A stretch of 35,754 nucleotides of DNA, taken from NCBI GenBank assembly GCA_028285525.1, contig JANQOZ010000097.1, forward strand, positions 1 through 35,754, read 5' to 3'. Below the pieces are notes generated by a model. That model was given only the letters and a program-made list of their open reading frames with translations. It had not been told where the DNA came from and did no database searches. The stretch's first letter is position 1. Each line of letters starts with the position of its first letter. Made by a program: the position numbers and the translations under genes. Shown here piece after piece: positions 1-7,712 of the stretch. The DNA is from Lysobacterales bacterium (GTDB taxonomy: Bacteria > Pseudomonadota > Gammaproteobacteria > Xanthomonadales > SZUA-38).

Positions 1-93
1 GAACGGTTCTACAATCCGCGGCAGCGGCGTAGGATGGAAACTCGGAAACAGGAAAAGTCACTCTTAACTCAACTGTCCGAAATTGTGGGGTAG
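1..93 (+). CDS. IS3-type transposase OrfB, C-terminal fragment
   Basis: Frame 1 is open from the first base to a TAG at 91-93 and encodes 30 residues beginning ERFYNPRQRRR. The FYNPR block followed by basic residues resembles the end of IS3-family OrfB (DDE integrase core), where it lies after the catalytic Glu. The stop codon lies inside the terminal inverted repeat, as is common in compact IS elements. The tail after RRR does not follow the usual RRHSALGYLSP pattern, so this copy is divergent or frameshifted near its end. No catalytic residues are in the window. Confidence 0.6.
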   Translation, partial: ERFYNPRQRRRMETRKQEKSLLTQLSEIVG

Positions 94-98
94 AACCC
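1..98 (+). mobile_element. Right end of an IS3-type insertion sequence (partial)
   Basis: The stretch carries the last codons of a transposase and then a terminal inverted repeat at 75-98. That repeat is the exact reverse complement of 35657-35680 at the other end of the window, where a transposase start reads inward. The two fragments are thus opposite ends of the same kind of element, both in plus orientation. Most of this copy lies outside the window. Confidence 0.8.
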
Positions 99-441
99 AC
101 TTTAGGTTACCGACGACAGCGTCGTCCTGCACCTTCCAGACTAGACGCCTAGTAGTTGAACGCTGAAACCTACCCATGAGGAAAGCTCCTACGCCTAGCT
201 GTACCGTGAGGTCCACTTATCCGTTGCGGAAAAAACCACGGGAGGCGTCGCAATGATACCAGCGGTGATCTCCGCAACGCAGACACTGGATCCCTTGCAG
301 GCTTCAGCGCCCTTGTGTGTACTCACTGGTCTTTCCCTAGTGAGGCTAACCTACCCCCATGACCTCATCGATGGACAAAGTCCCCGGTAGGATGCCTCGA
401 CACTCAACACCAGGGAGAGATGTCATGTCACCGGAATCTCT
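99..441. other. Gene-free stretch between the IS end and the RAYT unit
   Basis: I see no convincing ORF on either strand. The stretch has several inverted repeats: GACGAC/GTCGTC at 112-126 with a 3-nt loop, a 9-bp pair CGTTGCGGA (222-230) with TCCGCAACG (271-279), and CTCACT/AGTGAG around 320-345. It may be the remnant of another mobile element or a structured RNA; I recognise no known family. Confidence 0.4.
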
Positions 442-462
442 GGGGTCAGAGTAAAGGGACAG
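442..462 (+). repeat. Left inverted repeat of the RAYT unit
   Basis: A 21-bp sequence beginning GGGGTCAGAGTA that matches the reverse complement of 1217-1237 at 20 of 21 positions. It lies just beyond the stop codon of the RAYT gene. RAYT genes are commonly flanked by repeats of this kind. Confidence 0.75.
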
Positions 463-477
463 AGTACCCTGAGCGGC

Positions 478-1128
478 TTACACTCTGAGTCTGTCCACCT
501 GTCGTCGGAATGCCTCGGTTCCCAAGACCAATCCGGTGTTAGTGCAGCGGCGGATCTTAGCCAGCACGTCAGCGCCCAAGGCATCGCTAGCCAACGCTCG
601 CCAAGCCCCCGCACGCTGTTCTTCATCTAATCCAAGTTTCAAGTAGAGGTCGTGGGGAGACCACATCCGCAGTCGCACGCCAAAAGCATGAGCGCCGAAG
701 ATTGACCACAGATAGTCACCAGGGTCGGCAACTATCCCTGCTCGTACCGGATTCAGCTCAATATAGCGAAGACAGCTCAGAAGATATTGATCGTCCTGTA
801 CAACGCAAGATTTGAATCGTCCTTCGAACAGCGTGCCACTGCGTTGGTAGGTGTAATTAAAGCGGCGCACATACAGGCGCCCAAGAAACTGCATCAATCT
901 CGAGAGGCTGTCTTCTTCGTCAGGCGTCGCCAGCAAGTGCACATGGTTTGTCATAAAAACCCAACCATGAACCGAAACACCAAATCGTTCGGCGCCATCC
1001 GCCAGCCAATTAGAATAAGCCGCTAGATCCGAATCACACGTGAACAAAACCTGTCGATTATTGCCACGCTGTATCAATTGAATCGGCAGACCCGCCGGAC
1101 AGAATCGGGGTCGTCTTGGCATGAGCAT
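478..1128 (-). CDS. REP-associated tyrosine transposase (RAYT, Y1 family)
   Basis: Member of the TnpA-REP branch of the Y1/HUH transposases, which nick and rejoin single-stranded DNA at REP hairpins through a tyrosine-DNA bond. The 216-residue product shows IQRGNNRQ near residue 20, the HUH metal motif HVH at residues 62-64 inside FMTNHVHLL, GRFKS near 103-107, and YLLSCLRYIELNPVRAG with candidate catalytic Tyr115. The length is normal and no domain is interrupted. Translation may begin at the first ATG (1128) or at the third codon (1122), which gives the family-typical MPRRPRF start. It is flanked by 21-bp inverted repeats at 442-462 and 1217-1237, so the unit looks like an intact, possibly mobile cassette. 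A truncated relative lies at 34195-34452. Confidence 0.9.
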   Translation of the reverse strand: MLMPRRPRFCPAGLPIQLIQRGNNRQVLFTCDSDLAAYSNWLADGAERFGVSVHGWVFMTNHVHLLATPDEEDSLSRLMQFLGRLYVRRFNYTYQRSGTLFEGRFKSCVVQDDQYLLSCLRYIELNPVRAGIVADPGDYLWSIFGAHAFGVRLRMWSPHDLYLKLGLDEEQRAGAWRALASDALGADVLAKIRRCTNTGLVLGTEAFRRQVDRLRV

Positions 1129-1216
1129 TGTCTACGTCGGCCTGAATGTAACTCAGTCTGAATCACCGACGACCAAAGCCCAGTGAGAACGGGCTGCAAT
1201 TCGCTGTCGGGTTGCC

Positions 1217-1237
1217 CTGTCCCTATACTCTGACCCC
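1217..1237 (-). repeat. Right inverted repeat of the RAYT unit
   Basis: Reverse-complement partner of 442-462, with 20 of 21 positions identical. It ends in CTCTGACCCC and lies between the RAYT start codon and the end of the sigma-like gene. Confidence 0.75.
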
Positions 1238-1267
1238 TGTAGTACCAGTAGTCCAGATCGGCATGAC

Positions 1268-2398
1268 CTATCGCTTGACCGCTGACCGAGGTTCGAGCGA
1301 TCTAGCTTGCCGCAATTCTGATTCAGCAACATGTTCAAGAGAACCGCGTCTTCCTTTTGGTAGAGGTACGATCAATTTTCTTATCCTTGCGCGCTCAACC
1401 GACTCTGAGTTTCTATAGATCGCGTTAGCTATTTCCCTAAGAGCCGTTTCTACACGGTGCCGAGTGATCGTATAACCAACAAGACGGTTATCGAAGTCTG
1501 TATTAGTCGCGGTCAATATTCCGTTCACTGAGTACTGATTTCCGATGATGATTTGCCGCAGCACTTCGCGAAAATCGTCGTTTCGATTTTCCGCTATTGA
1601 ATTGAAGAAGAGCTGGGACTCAAATTCCGTCCGCGACGCCATAGATTCAGAGACGAGTGCTTCAGTGTATTTCTCAGCATTGATCTCAATATCGGGCAAT
1701 CTTTTCGCCGTTCGCCTTAGATCATTGATCAGATTATTCACCGCCTTCCGGACGTAGGCAACAATACTCCGACCACGGAACTTACCCTTCGAATTGAGCA
1801 GATTACTAATCGCATCGGAGGCGATATCGGCCGGACTTACATCAATACTTCTAAGAAACGAAAGCTGCTTCCGATCGACTTTTGACTGAGCAAAAGAGAA
1901 GGCATATCGCCCGAACGCGTTAGCGAGAGCTTGAGCCATAGTTTTGCTTTTCGTTTTTTGATAAACGATGAGAATCGCAGCAAGCCGCCGCGCTACTGCG
2001 GTTTTTTCTGGTCGGCTCAGCTCGATTTCTTTAACTTGACTCGAGATCTCCGGGCGAAGACCGTGGAGAATCTCGGCGACCTCTAACGGAGAGGGACCGC
2101 CGGAGGAAGGGGAACTATCGGCCTGTGCAAAGCTCGATAAGGTAAATGCAAGAGCGAGCAGCATCCCCAAAAACTTCGTAAGGCTTGACGTGCGGATGCT
2201 GACCCTACGTTGATCTTCGTATCTCCCGCCGTATCCCTCTCGCCCACGGACCTCTCGCCACTTCACAACGCGAATGATGGAGCACCGAGTCCAACCCCCA
2301 GGTTCCTTTGCCTGGGAATCCAAGGCAGCTCCGGCGTTCTGCGCACATTCGCCAATATCGTCTTCGGTTTTTGCGCGGCGGCTTACAGAGTTTGTCAT
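1268..2398 (-). CDS. Hypothetical protein with sigma-70-like motifs and a hydrophobic segment
   Basis: I cannot name a family for this 376-residue protein. Its middle resembles sigma-70 region 2 of ECF factors: PADIASDAISNLL, then KFRGRSIVAYVRKAVNN and LINDLRRTAKRLPD, matching the usual DLxQExxLRL / FRGxxxxAWLxxIARN / DLRR layout. Further on, TITRHRVETALREI resembles a region 4 recognition helix. Around residues 73-92 is a hydrophobic stretch, FLGMLLALAFTLSSFAQA, that looks like a signal peptide or membrane anchor, which is unexpected for a sigma factor. The ATG at 2398 has a GGAG ribosome site 8 nt upstream. The first ~70 residues are rich in Arg, Gly and Trp and may not be genuinely coding. 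An internal ATG at 2164 is possible but leaves a very short n-region. The end of the gene lies close to the RAYT repeat. Confidence 0.55.
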   Translation of the reverse strand: MTNSVSRRAKTEDDIGECAQNAGAALDSQAKEPGGWTRCSIIRVVKWREVRGREGYGGRYEDQRRVSIRTSSLTKFLGMLLALAFTLSSFAQADSSPSSGGPSPLEVAEILHGLRPEISSQVKEIELSRPEKTAVARRLAAILIVYQKTKSKTMAQALANAFGRYAFSFAQSKVDRKQLSFLRSIDVSPADIASDAISNLLNSKGKFRGRSIVAYVRKAVNNLINDLRRTAKRLPDIEINAEKYTEALVSESMASRTEFESQLFFNSIAENRNDDFREVLRQIIIGNQYSVNGILTATNTDFDNRLVGYTITRHRVETALREIANAIYRNSESVERARIRKLIVPLPKGRRGSLEHVAESELRQARSLEPRSAVKR

Positions 2399-2522
2399 AT
2401 TGCGTCTCCACTTTTGATTTTTGCTCGTCGGCTTTTTTTGCCTCTTACCTATTACAAGACGAAGAAAACGCTAAGAGTTGCTGACTAATTTTTACTGCCT
2501 TTCTCTTGACGACGAGAACCCG

Positions 2523-2544
2523 AGCCCTTTATTGGGCTTTTTTT
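2523..2544 (+). terminator. Rho-independent terminator
   Basis: AGCCC (2523-2527), a 6-nt loop TTTATT, GGGCT (2534-2538), then a T run to 2544. This is a textbook intrinsic terminator for plus-strand transcription. No plus-strand gene precedes it, so it either ends a short untranslated transcript or is a relic of the DNA that brought in the neighbouring decayed gene. Confidence 0.7.
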
Positions 2545-2574
2545 CTTGAAACTACATCGCCTGGACTAACATCA

Positions 2575-3036
2575 CAGCCTTTTTCTGAACATAGGCTGAA
2601 CAGGAACGGGGAAAGCCGACCAAGTTATGCTCCTTTTTCGCTAAGCGTAAGTGAGCTTGGGGGTGGGCGTGCTGGATATTCTGATTTCGGAATAAAAATC
2701 CCAAAAATCGCCGCCTTCCGGGCGGGTGCGAGGCCTGTTATCTATCTACCGGATGGCATCTTCCGGATCCTCCCGGAGTCACTTCGATGGCGGCACATTC
2801 GGTTCGAGCCGCCAGATATCGACTTCAGCCACGAACGCGAAGAGCGTTTCCAAACCGAAAGGCTAGATCCTTCGTCGGTTGTAGTAGTGCCCTAGCAGAG
2901 GTACGCCGACAAACTTCAGGACGCGTTTAATCAGCAGTAAGACAGCCTCACCCAGGAATATTCATCAATTTTCGACTCTGGAGTCTCGGAAAGGCATCGG
3001 GATAATTTCCGCTGGGGAATCTACTGCCTTCGAGAT
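2575..3036 (+). pseudogene. Decayed DUF2971-like gene with in-frame stops
   Basis: The frame open to 2892 encodes YAPFSLSVSELGG, then ARPVIYLPDGIFRILPE, LRWRHIRFEPP and DFSHEREERF. These match the order of motifs in DUF2971-like proteins, which are often found in defence and mobile islands. A TAG at 2893-2895 ends it, but the same frame continues with protein-like sequence (RYADKLQDAFNQQ), a TAA at 2938-2940, and 32 more codons ending near DNFRWGIYCLRD before TGA at 3037. A plausible N-terminus is missing: the frame start near 2506 runs through the terminator at 2523-2544. I read it as a 5'-truncated gene with two nonsense mutations. The family assignment is by motif resemblance only. Confidence 0.55.
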
Positions 3037-3148
3037 TGAGCACCCCAAGGCTGAACCACTGAGATGGGAGAAAAAAATATGGGTTCTTGAAAAATAGCCC
3101 ACCAACTGATTCAATACTTATTATTTCAGGGCATTAGCGGTTTTCGAA

Positions 3149-4255
3149 ATGGAAGATAATGAAAAAATGAGTAGAAATTTCGTCCACTTGGCGCGCTTAG
3201 CGTTGTCCCAGAGGCCGCAGGACGTCCATTCATTTCTTCACCGCGTTTGCCGTCAGAAAGGTGTCTCCGCGGGGGTCGTCGATTCAATCAACGAGCTTCT
3301 CCACAATGCCCCCTCCCGGTCAACGCCACTTCGAAAAACCAGCATTACTGACGCAGTGCCATCGGACACCGATTCGCGTTACCAACTGCTTAGAATTGAA
3401 GAGGCTCCGGAAATTTCCACGGACCCGCACTACAGCATTCAGATTGCTAACTCGCTCTCAAACATAGTTACAGAGCGGCAGGGACTCGGCACCCTTGCTG
3501 AGATGGGTCTCGAGCCCACAAAGAAAGTGCTGTTTACGGGCCCGCCAGGCGTCGGAAAGACACTCGCTGCCCGTTGGATTGCAAACGAACTGGAGCTGCC
3601 TCTTTTAGTGCTCGACTTATCTTCCGTGATGAGCAGCTTCCTGGGCAGGACTGGAACCAACCTACGGCACGTTATCGAGTATGCCAAGTCACGCGAATGT
3701 GTATTGCTACTTGATGAGTTGGACGCGATCGCCAAGCGCCGAGACGACCTAGGAGAGATTGGCGAGCTGAAGCGTCTCGTTACTGTGCTGCTCCAACTCC
3801 TAGATGATTGGCCGGCATCTGGGCTCTTGCTGTCCGCAACGAATCATCCTGATTTGCTTGACCCTGCAGTTTGGCGTCGATTTGATCAGACACTGAAATT
3901 TTCATTGCCTGATCAAAGCACTGCCAAGAGATTCATTGATGACCTGTTGTCCCCGGTTGACCCAACACTCTCGAAGTGGAGCGAGCCTCTTTCCTTTGCC
4001 ATGGGTGGGCTGTCTTTTTCAGAGATTGAGCGAGAGATTAGTCGTGCCAAACGGCACTCCGCCCTTGGTATTGAAAATATGAGTAGCGTCCTGAGCTCCC
4101 TTGTGGTCGCCGATGATATTCCTAAGAAACACCGGATCGATTTGGCAGCTTCCTTGGTTATCGCTGGCTTAGTTTCACAAAGGCAGGCTCACGAGATGAC
4201 GGGCATCGCCCGGGACACAATCCGACGTCGCGTTAGATCAAAAGGGGTCAATTAA
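3149..4255 (+). CDS. ietA: AAA ATPase of an IetAS-type defence pair
   Basis: A 368-residue AAA+ ATPase. It has Walker A GPPGVGKT (131-138), Walker B VLLLDELD (185-192), sensor-1 SATN (229-232) and an arginine-finger candidate at RR 243-244. The N-terminal ~80 residues have no recognised domain. The last 40 residues (LVSQRQAHEMTGIARDTIRRR) look like a helix-turn-helix. The subtilase gene starts 3 nt downstream, so the two are almost certainly co-transcribed. AAA ATPase plus subtilisin-like protease in this order is the IetAS arrangement, described as a toxin-antitoxin-like plasmid stability pair in Agrobacterium and later as an anti-phage system. ATG at 3149 or 3167 could be the start; neither has a strong ribosome site. 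A weak promoter candidate (TTGAAA at 3087, 18-nt spacer, TCAATA) lies upstream. Confidence 0.85.
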   Translation: MEDNEKMSRNFVHLARLALSQRPQDVHSFLHRVCRQKGVSAGVVDSINELLHNAPSRSTPLRKTSITDAVPSDTDSRYQLLRIEEAPEISTDPHYSIQIANSLSNIVTERQGLGTLAEMGLEPTKKVLFTGPPGVGKTLAARWIANELELPLLVLDLSSVMSSFLGRTGTNLRHVIEYAKSRECVLLLDELDAIAKRRDDLGEIGELKRLVTVLLQLLDDWPASGLLLSATNHPDLLDPAVWRRFDQTLKFSLPDQSTAKRFIDDLLSPVDPTLSKWSEPLSFAMGGLSFSEIEREISRAKRHSALGIENMSSVLSSLVVADDIPKKHRIDLAASLVIAGLVSQRQAHEMTGIARDTIRRRVRSKGVN

Positions 4256-4258
4256 AAA

Positions 4259-6481
4259 GTGGCGAGAAACTATTTGCTCGGAAGGGGTGAGAGGCTCACG
4301 TCGGACGTGGCCCTCACGCGCGGAGGCGGTCCAAAGAAGCACCCATACACGTTCGAAGAGACTGTCGCCAGGTTGGCGCCGATGAATGACAGAGCATCTA
4401 GTGAGCTGGACGGGCTGCCAGCCGAGGCATGCCCACGGGATGCTGCCATAGTATCCCTGACTCTTAACCCGGAATACATTGCCAAATCCTATTTCCCTGC
4501 AGATCTCCTGGAAACCGTTGGTATCGAGGTGGTTGGAAGCCGGCCAAAAAAACTGACCCCGCAGAAAAAATCGCGCAACAGGACAGTCGAGCCAGCAATG
4601 ACCACTGAGTTGTATGCTGCTGGACCTCGCTCTGCTCTAAGGGCTTGGGGCGAAAGCATCCAGGGGTGGAGCGCTAGAATGCCCTACTCCAAGGCATTGC
4701 TGTCTATTGAGGAGGTGTCGGCACCAAGCTCGGCGGACAAGCTAAAGGGAGAGCTGCCCGAAACCGGGGTATGCGCACTTGAGGCGGTCTTTCATGCCAC
4801 AGAGTTAGAGGTGCAAGATTACCTGCTTTCGGCTTTCGAGTCGTTCCTGGCCGGACTCGAACTCGACTTTCGAGCAGGAAGGCAGTTTTTCGCAAAGGGC
4901 CTTTGGTTTCTGGAACTAACTGCACCTGCAGACCGATTGGTTGAGATAGCACGGTTCGCACCATTGCGGATTCTTCGTCAAATGCCCCGGCTCCGTGCCG
5001 TACGGCCGGCAATTCGGACAGAGCCTCTTCCATCGTCAAACCCTGTATTGCCTGAAGCACCAGCTGTTTCTAACGAAATTAGGGTAGCAATTTTTGACGG
5101 TGGAATTCCTGACAACCACCCGCTTTTGGATTGGGCCTCTTCCTACGAGTTCGAAGACATGGGGCCTCCGACAGAGAATGAGCTCGCTCACGGCGTAGGC
5201 GTCACATCGGCGGCGTTATTCGGGCACATTGACCCGGCTAAAACTATCTCACCGCCGTTCGCTCGCGTGGACCACTATCGAGTTCTAGACGGTAGTGAGG
5301 GTGACAACCGCTTCGAGCTAACTGACGTTCTGGACCGCGTCGAGAGCGTTCTCTCGAGCCAAGAATACGATTTCGTCAATCTCAGCCTTGGGCCAGCGCT
5401 TTCGATCGAAGATGACGATGTACACGTTTGGACGGCAGTACTGGATGACCGTCTTTCAAAGGACTCGACGCTGCTCACCGTCGCAGTGGGCAACAACGGC
5501 GAAAGCGATTCGGAGCTGGGATTGGATCGGATTCAGGTCCCCGCTGACTGCGTCAACGCTCTCAGCGTCGGCGCATGCAACTCACCGGAAAGTGAATGGG
5601 GACGCGCCCCCTATAGCGCCGTAGGTCCAGGTAGGCAGCCAGGACTGGTAAAGCCGGAGGTTGTCGATTTTGGTGGTGTGCTTGGCAGACCGTTTGTAGT
5701 ACTAGCCCCCGACCAACAACCGTCGCTGACCCAAACAGCCGGGACCTCTTACTCCGCACCTAGTGTGCTTCGGCTGGCCACGGGTATCCGGGCCCACTTC
5801 GGCTCGAGCCTAAGCCATCTTGCAATCCGAACTCTCCTTGTTCACACCGCAGAAAAGGGAATGGAAGGCATTGAAAAAATTGGCTGGGGACGAGCCGCAC
5901 GTACCGTAGAAAACGTAGTTACGTGTGACGACGATTCGGTACGCGTTGTATACCAAGGAGAAATTTCGCCGGCAAAGGCGATTCGAGCACCCATACCGAT
6001 ACCAAGCGCGGGACTCTCTGGAATGATAGAGATATCGTCAACAATCTGTTACGCATCCACGACAGATCCTCATCACCCAAGTAACTACACTCGAGCGAGG
6101 CTAACAGCCACGTTTCGTCCTCACGATCAAATTCGACCCAAGCCTAAATCGCACGCTAAGTCCGCACCGTTTTTTGGCCCGGCGAAATTCGGCGCTACGG
6201 AAATTGACCTCAGACAGGACAGCAAGAAATGGGAAAACGTTCTGCACGCGGTGAAAAGAAAACGTAGCGACTCGTTGAGTAACCCTTGTTTCGACGTTCA
6301 CTACAACGCAAGACTAGAAGGGCGCAATTTTTTACCGGACGAGAGGTTAAGCTATGCGATGGTCATCTCGGTTCGAGCGAAAGACATGCCGGATCTCTAC
6401 AACCAAATCGTTCGCGAGTATGGGACTATCATTCAGCCTCTCACACCAATTCTCGAGGTGCCGGTCACTACTCGAGGCTAG
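4259..6481 (+). CDS. ietS: Subtilisin-like serine protease of an IetAS-type defence pair
   Basis: A 740-residue protein with a peptidase S8 domain at about residues 273-560. The catalytic triad is visible: Asp280 in VAIFDGG, His311 in HGVGVTSAALFG and Ser497 in GTSYSAP. Asn412 in VAVGNNG fits the oxyanion hole. About 270 residues of unrecognised sequence precede it and about 180 follow. There is no signal peptide, so it should act in the cytoplasm, as expected for a defence protease controlled by its ATPase partner. The start is GTG at 4259, 3 nt after the stop of ietA, with an AGGGG ribosome site overlapping the end of that gene. The intact triad indicates an active enzyme. The target protein is not known to me. 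Confidence 0.88.
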   Translation: MARNYLLGRGERLTSDVALTRGGGPKKHPYTFEETVARLAPMNDRASSELDGLPAEACPRDAAIVSLTLNPEYIAKSYFPADLLETVGIEVVGSRPKKLTPQKKSRNRTVEPAMTTELYAAGPRSALRAWGESIQGWSARMPYSKALLSIEEVSAPSSADKLKGELPETGVCALEAVFHATELEVQDYLLSAFESFLAGLELDFRAGRQFFAKGLWFLELTAPADRLVEIARFAPLRILRQMPRLRAVRPAIRTEPLPSSNPVLPEAPAVSNEIRVAIFDGGIPDNHPLLDWASSYEFEDMGPPTENELAHGVGVTSAALFGHIDPAKTISPPFARVDHYRVLDGSEGDNRFELTDVLDRVESVLSSQEYDFVNLSLGPALSIEDDDVHVWTAVLDDRLSKDSTLLTVAVGNNGESDSELGLDRIQVPADCVNALSVGACNSPESEWGRAPYSAVGPGRQPGLVKPEVVDFGGVLGRPFVVLAPDQQPSLTQTAGTSYSAPSVLRLATGIRAHFGSSLSHLAIRTLLVHTAEKGMEGIEKIGWGRAARTVENVVTCDDDSVRVVYQGEISPAKAIRAPIPIPSAGLSGMIEISSTICYASTTDPHHPSNYTRARLTATFRPHDQIRPKPKSHAKSAPFFGPAKFGATEIDLRQDSKKWENVLHAVKRKRSDSLSNPCFDVHYNARLEGRNFLPDERLSYAMVISVRAKDMPDLYNQIVREYGTIIQPLTPILEVPVTTRG

Positions 6482-6492
6482 CTGTCGCCGGA

Positions 6493-6529
6493 ATCTTGAG
6501 GGCGATGTTGCGCCGCCCTCGCTCAAGAT
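6493..6529 (+). terminator. Hairpin after ietS, possible terminator
   Basis: GAGGGCG (6498-6504) pairs with CGCCCTC (6514-6520), and the overlapping ATCTTGAG (6493-6500) pairs with CTCAAGAT (6522-6529). The position 12 nt after the ietS stop suits a terminator, but no T run follows, so it may only stabilise the mRNA end. Confidence 0.4.
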
Positions 6530-6684
6530 CTGCTAGCACCGAGTGGCCTTCAATTCCGGTCGTTGATAAACCCCCAGTAACTCCTTCACGAGCTCAAGGT
6601 CCTCACTGATATGGAACAGAGCGGCACCTATGGGGCGATCTGACTCTCCTTCACAATCGGCTGAGCATCGCTTCAACATACTTC

Positions 6685-6879
6685 TTAGCACTTTGCTAAA
6701 TAATTGTTTTCTATAGGTATTGAAGCAAGACATGCTTCGATGTATCGTAGAGATGCTGCGGTTGTTCGACTGCGTTTCCTTTTCTCATTTCACGACCCTC
6801 AAGCGGGGGAAAAGGGGCCCGGTCTCATTGAGACCGCTAAGTCCGGTGAGATGTTTTCGGAGTTTCTCCTACCCAAGAT
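6685..6879 (+). repeat. Diverged direct repeat, copy 1
   Basis: Shared blocks with copy 2 in the same order are: TTAGC-N-GCTAA followed by ATAA and a T-rich stretch to TATTGA; TTCACGACCC (6789-6798, exact in both); an 8-1-8 palindrome CGGTCTCATTGAGACCG (6820-6836); and a GAGTTT-rich tail ending AAGAT. This copy has one extra hairpin, GAAGCA/TGCTTC (6722-6738). The sequence between blocks is not conserved. Confidence 0.65.
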
Positions 6880-6975
6880 GGCCCGCAAGCCTTAAAGAAA
6901 TCCTGCGGTGGCGCCGCCAATTTTTTTATGCTGACGACCCATAGGACAACGGCACCTTGAACGCCGGAAGAGCTT

Positions 6976-7178
6976 TTAGCTATCTGCTAAATAACTGATT
7001 TTCCTGTAAATATTGACTCCAAGTCGGTTGCAAAGTAGTATTGGGCCTGCGTGGTCGCCCGTCCGCTCGCCTCTCATTTTTCTGTTCACGACCCCACGAC
7101 TGGAGGATATACAGCTGTTCTCAATGAGAACAGTAAAGCCGTAAAGGCCTTTCCTGAGTTTTTTCTCGCCTCAAAGAT
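6976..7178 (+). repeat. Diverged direct repeat, copy 2
   Basis: Lies about 290 bp downstream of copy 1. It has TTAGC (6976-6980) paired with GCTAA (6986-6990), the exact block TTCACGACCC (7085-7094), and a 9-1-9 palindrome CTGTTCTCAATGAGAACAG (7115-7133). Relative to copy 1 the palindrome differs by changes on both arms that keep the pairing, so symmetry has been maintained while sequence drifted. Confidence 0.65.
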
Positions 7179-7530
7179 CTCAAAATTAACTCAGTCGCCT
7201 GGGCACCGGGCTTTTTGTCGCCGTTTTCGCAACACAGAAAAGACTGATCTGGACTTTGGGCAACCAAAAGCTGCCGCACGCTGTGTTTCCGGCGCCCGTC
7301 CATTACCCGACCGAAGTTTGCTTTCCCTATCGACTGAGCTTTCTTAGTTCCGTCGCGTTGGCCGCGCTCCCCGATTTCTGATCGTTCCGGAAATCCAAAC
7401 GAATCTCGCCTGGGTGGCGGCTCCTAGTCCGTTCGCCACTCGGCAGCTCATTGAGATTGATTCGCTCGATTCATCATTGTGATGGGCCAAAACTTACGCA
7501 TGGTTTTCGCTGTCGACGACGTCAACTCTC

Positions 7531-7569
7531 GCCCGCGTCACTACCCGCGCAGCGTGTAGTGACGCGGGC
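7531..7569. other. 14-bp perfect inverted repeat with 11-nt loop
   Basis: GCCCGCGTCACTAC (7531-7544) is followed by an 11-nt spacer and its exact reverse complement (7556-7569). No T run follows on either strand, so it is not a typical terminator. A recombinase or relaxase site, or an RNA stem, are possibilities. Confidence 0.7.
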
Positions 7570-7712
7570 CGCAAAGCCTGCAGCCGTGCGGGCTAGCACC
7601 CCGTATTTACAAATTACGCGCGCGTTTTCCCGGACTTTTCCGTAGTCGTACTTCTATGGTCGGCATACCTTGTGTCCCACAACCGTGGCTACTTCGGCTA
7701 AGTGGCAACCCA

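Noticed and set aside
7051..7347. Plus-strand 98-codon frame
   Set aside because: It crosses the palindromic repeat, has no domain and no ribosome site.
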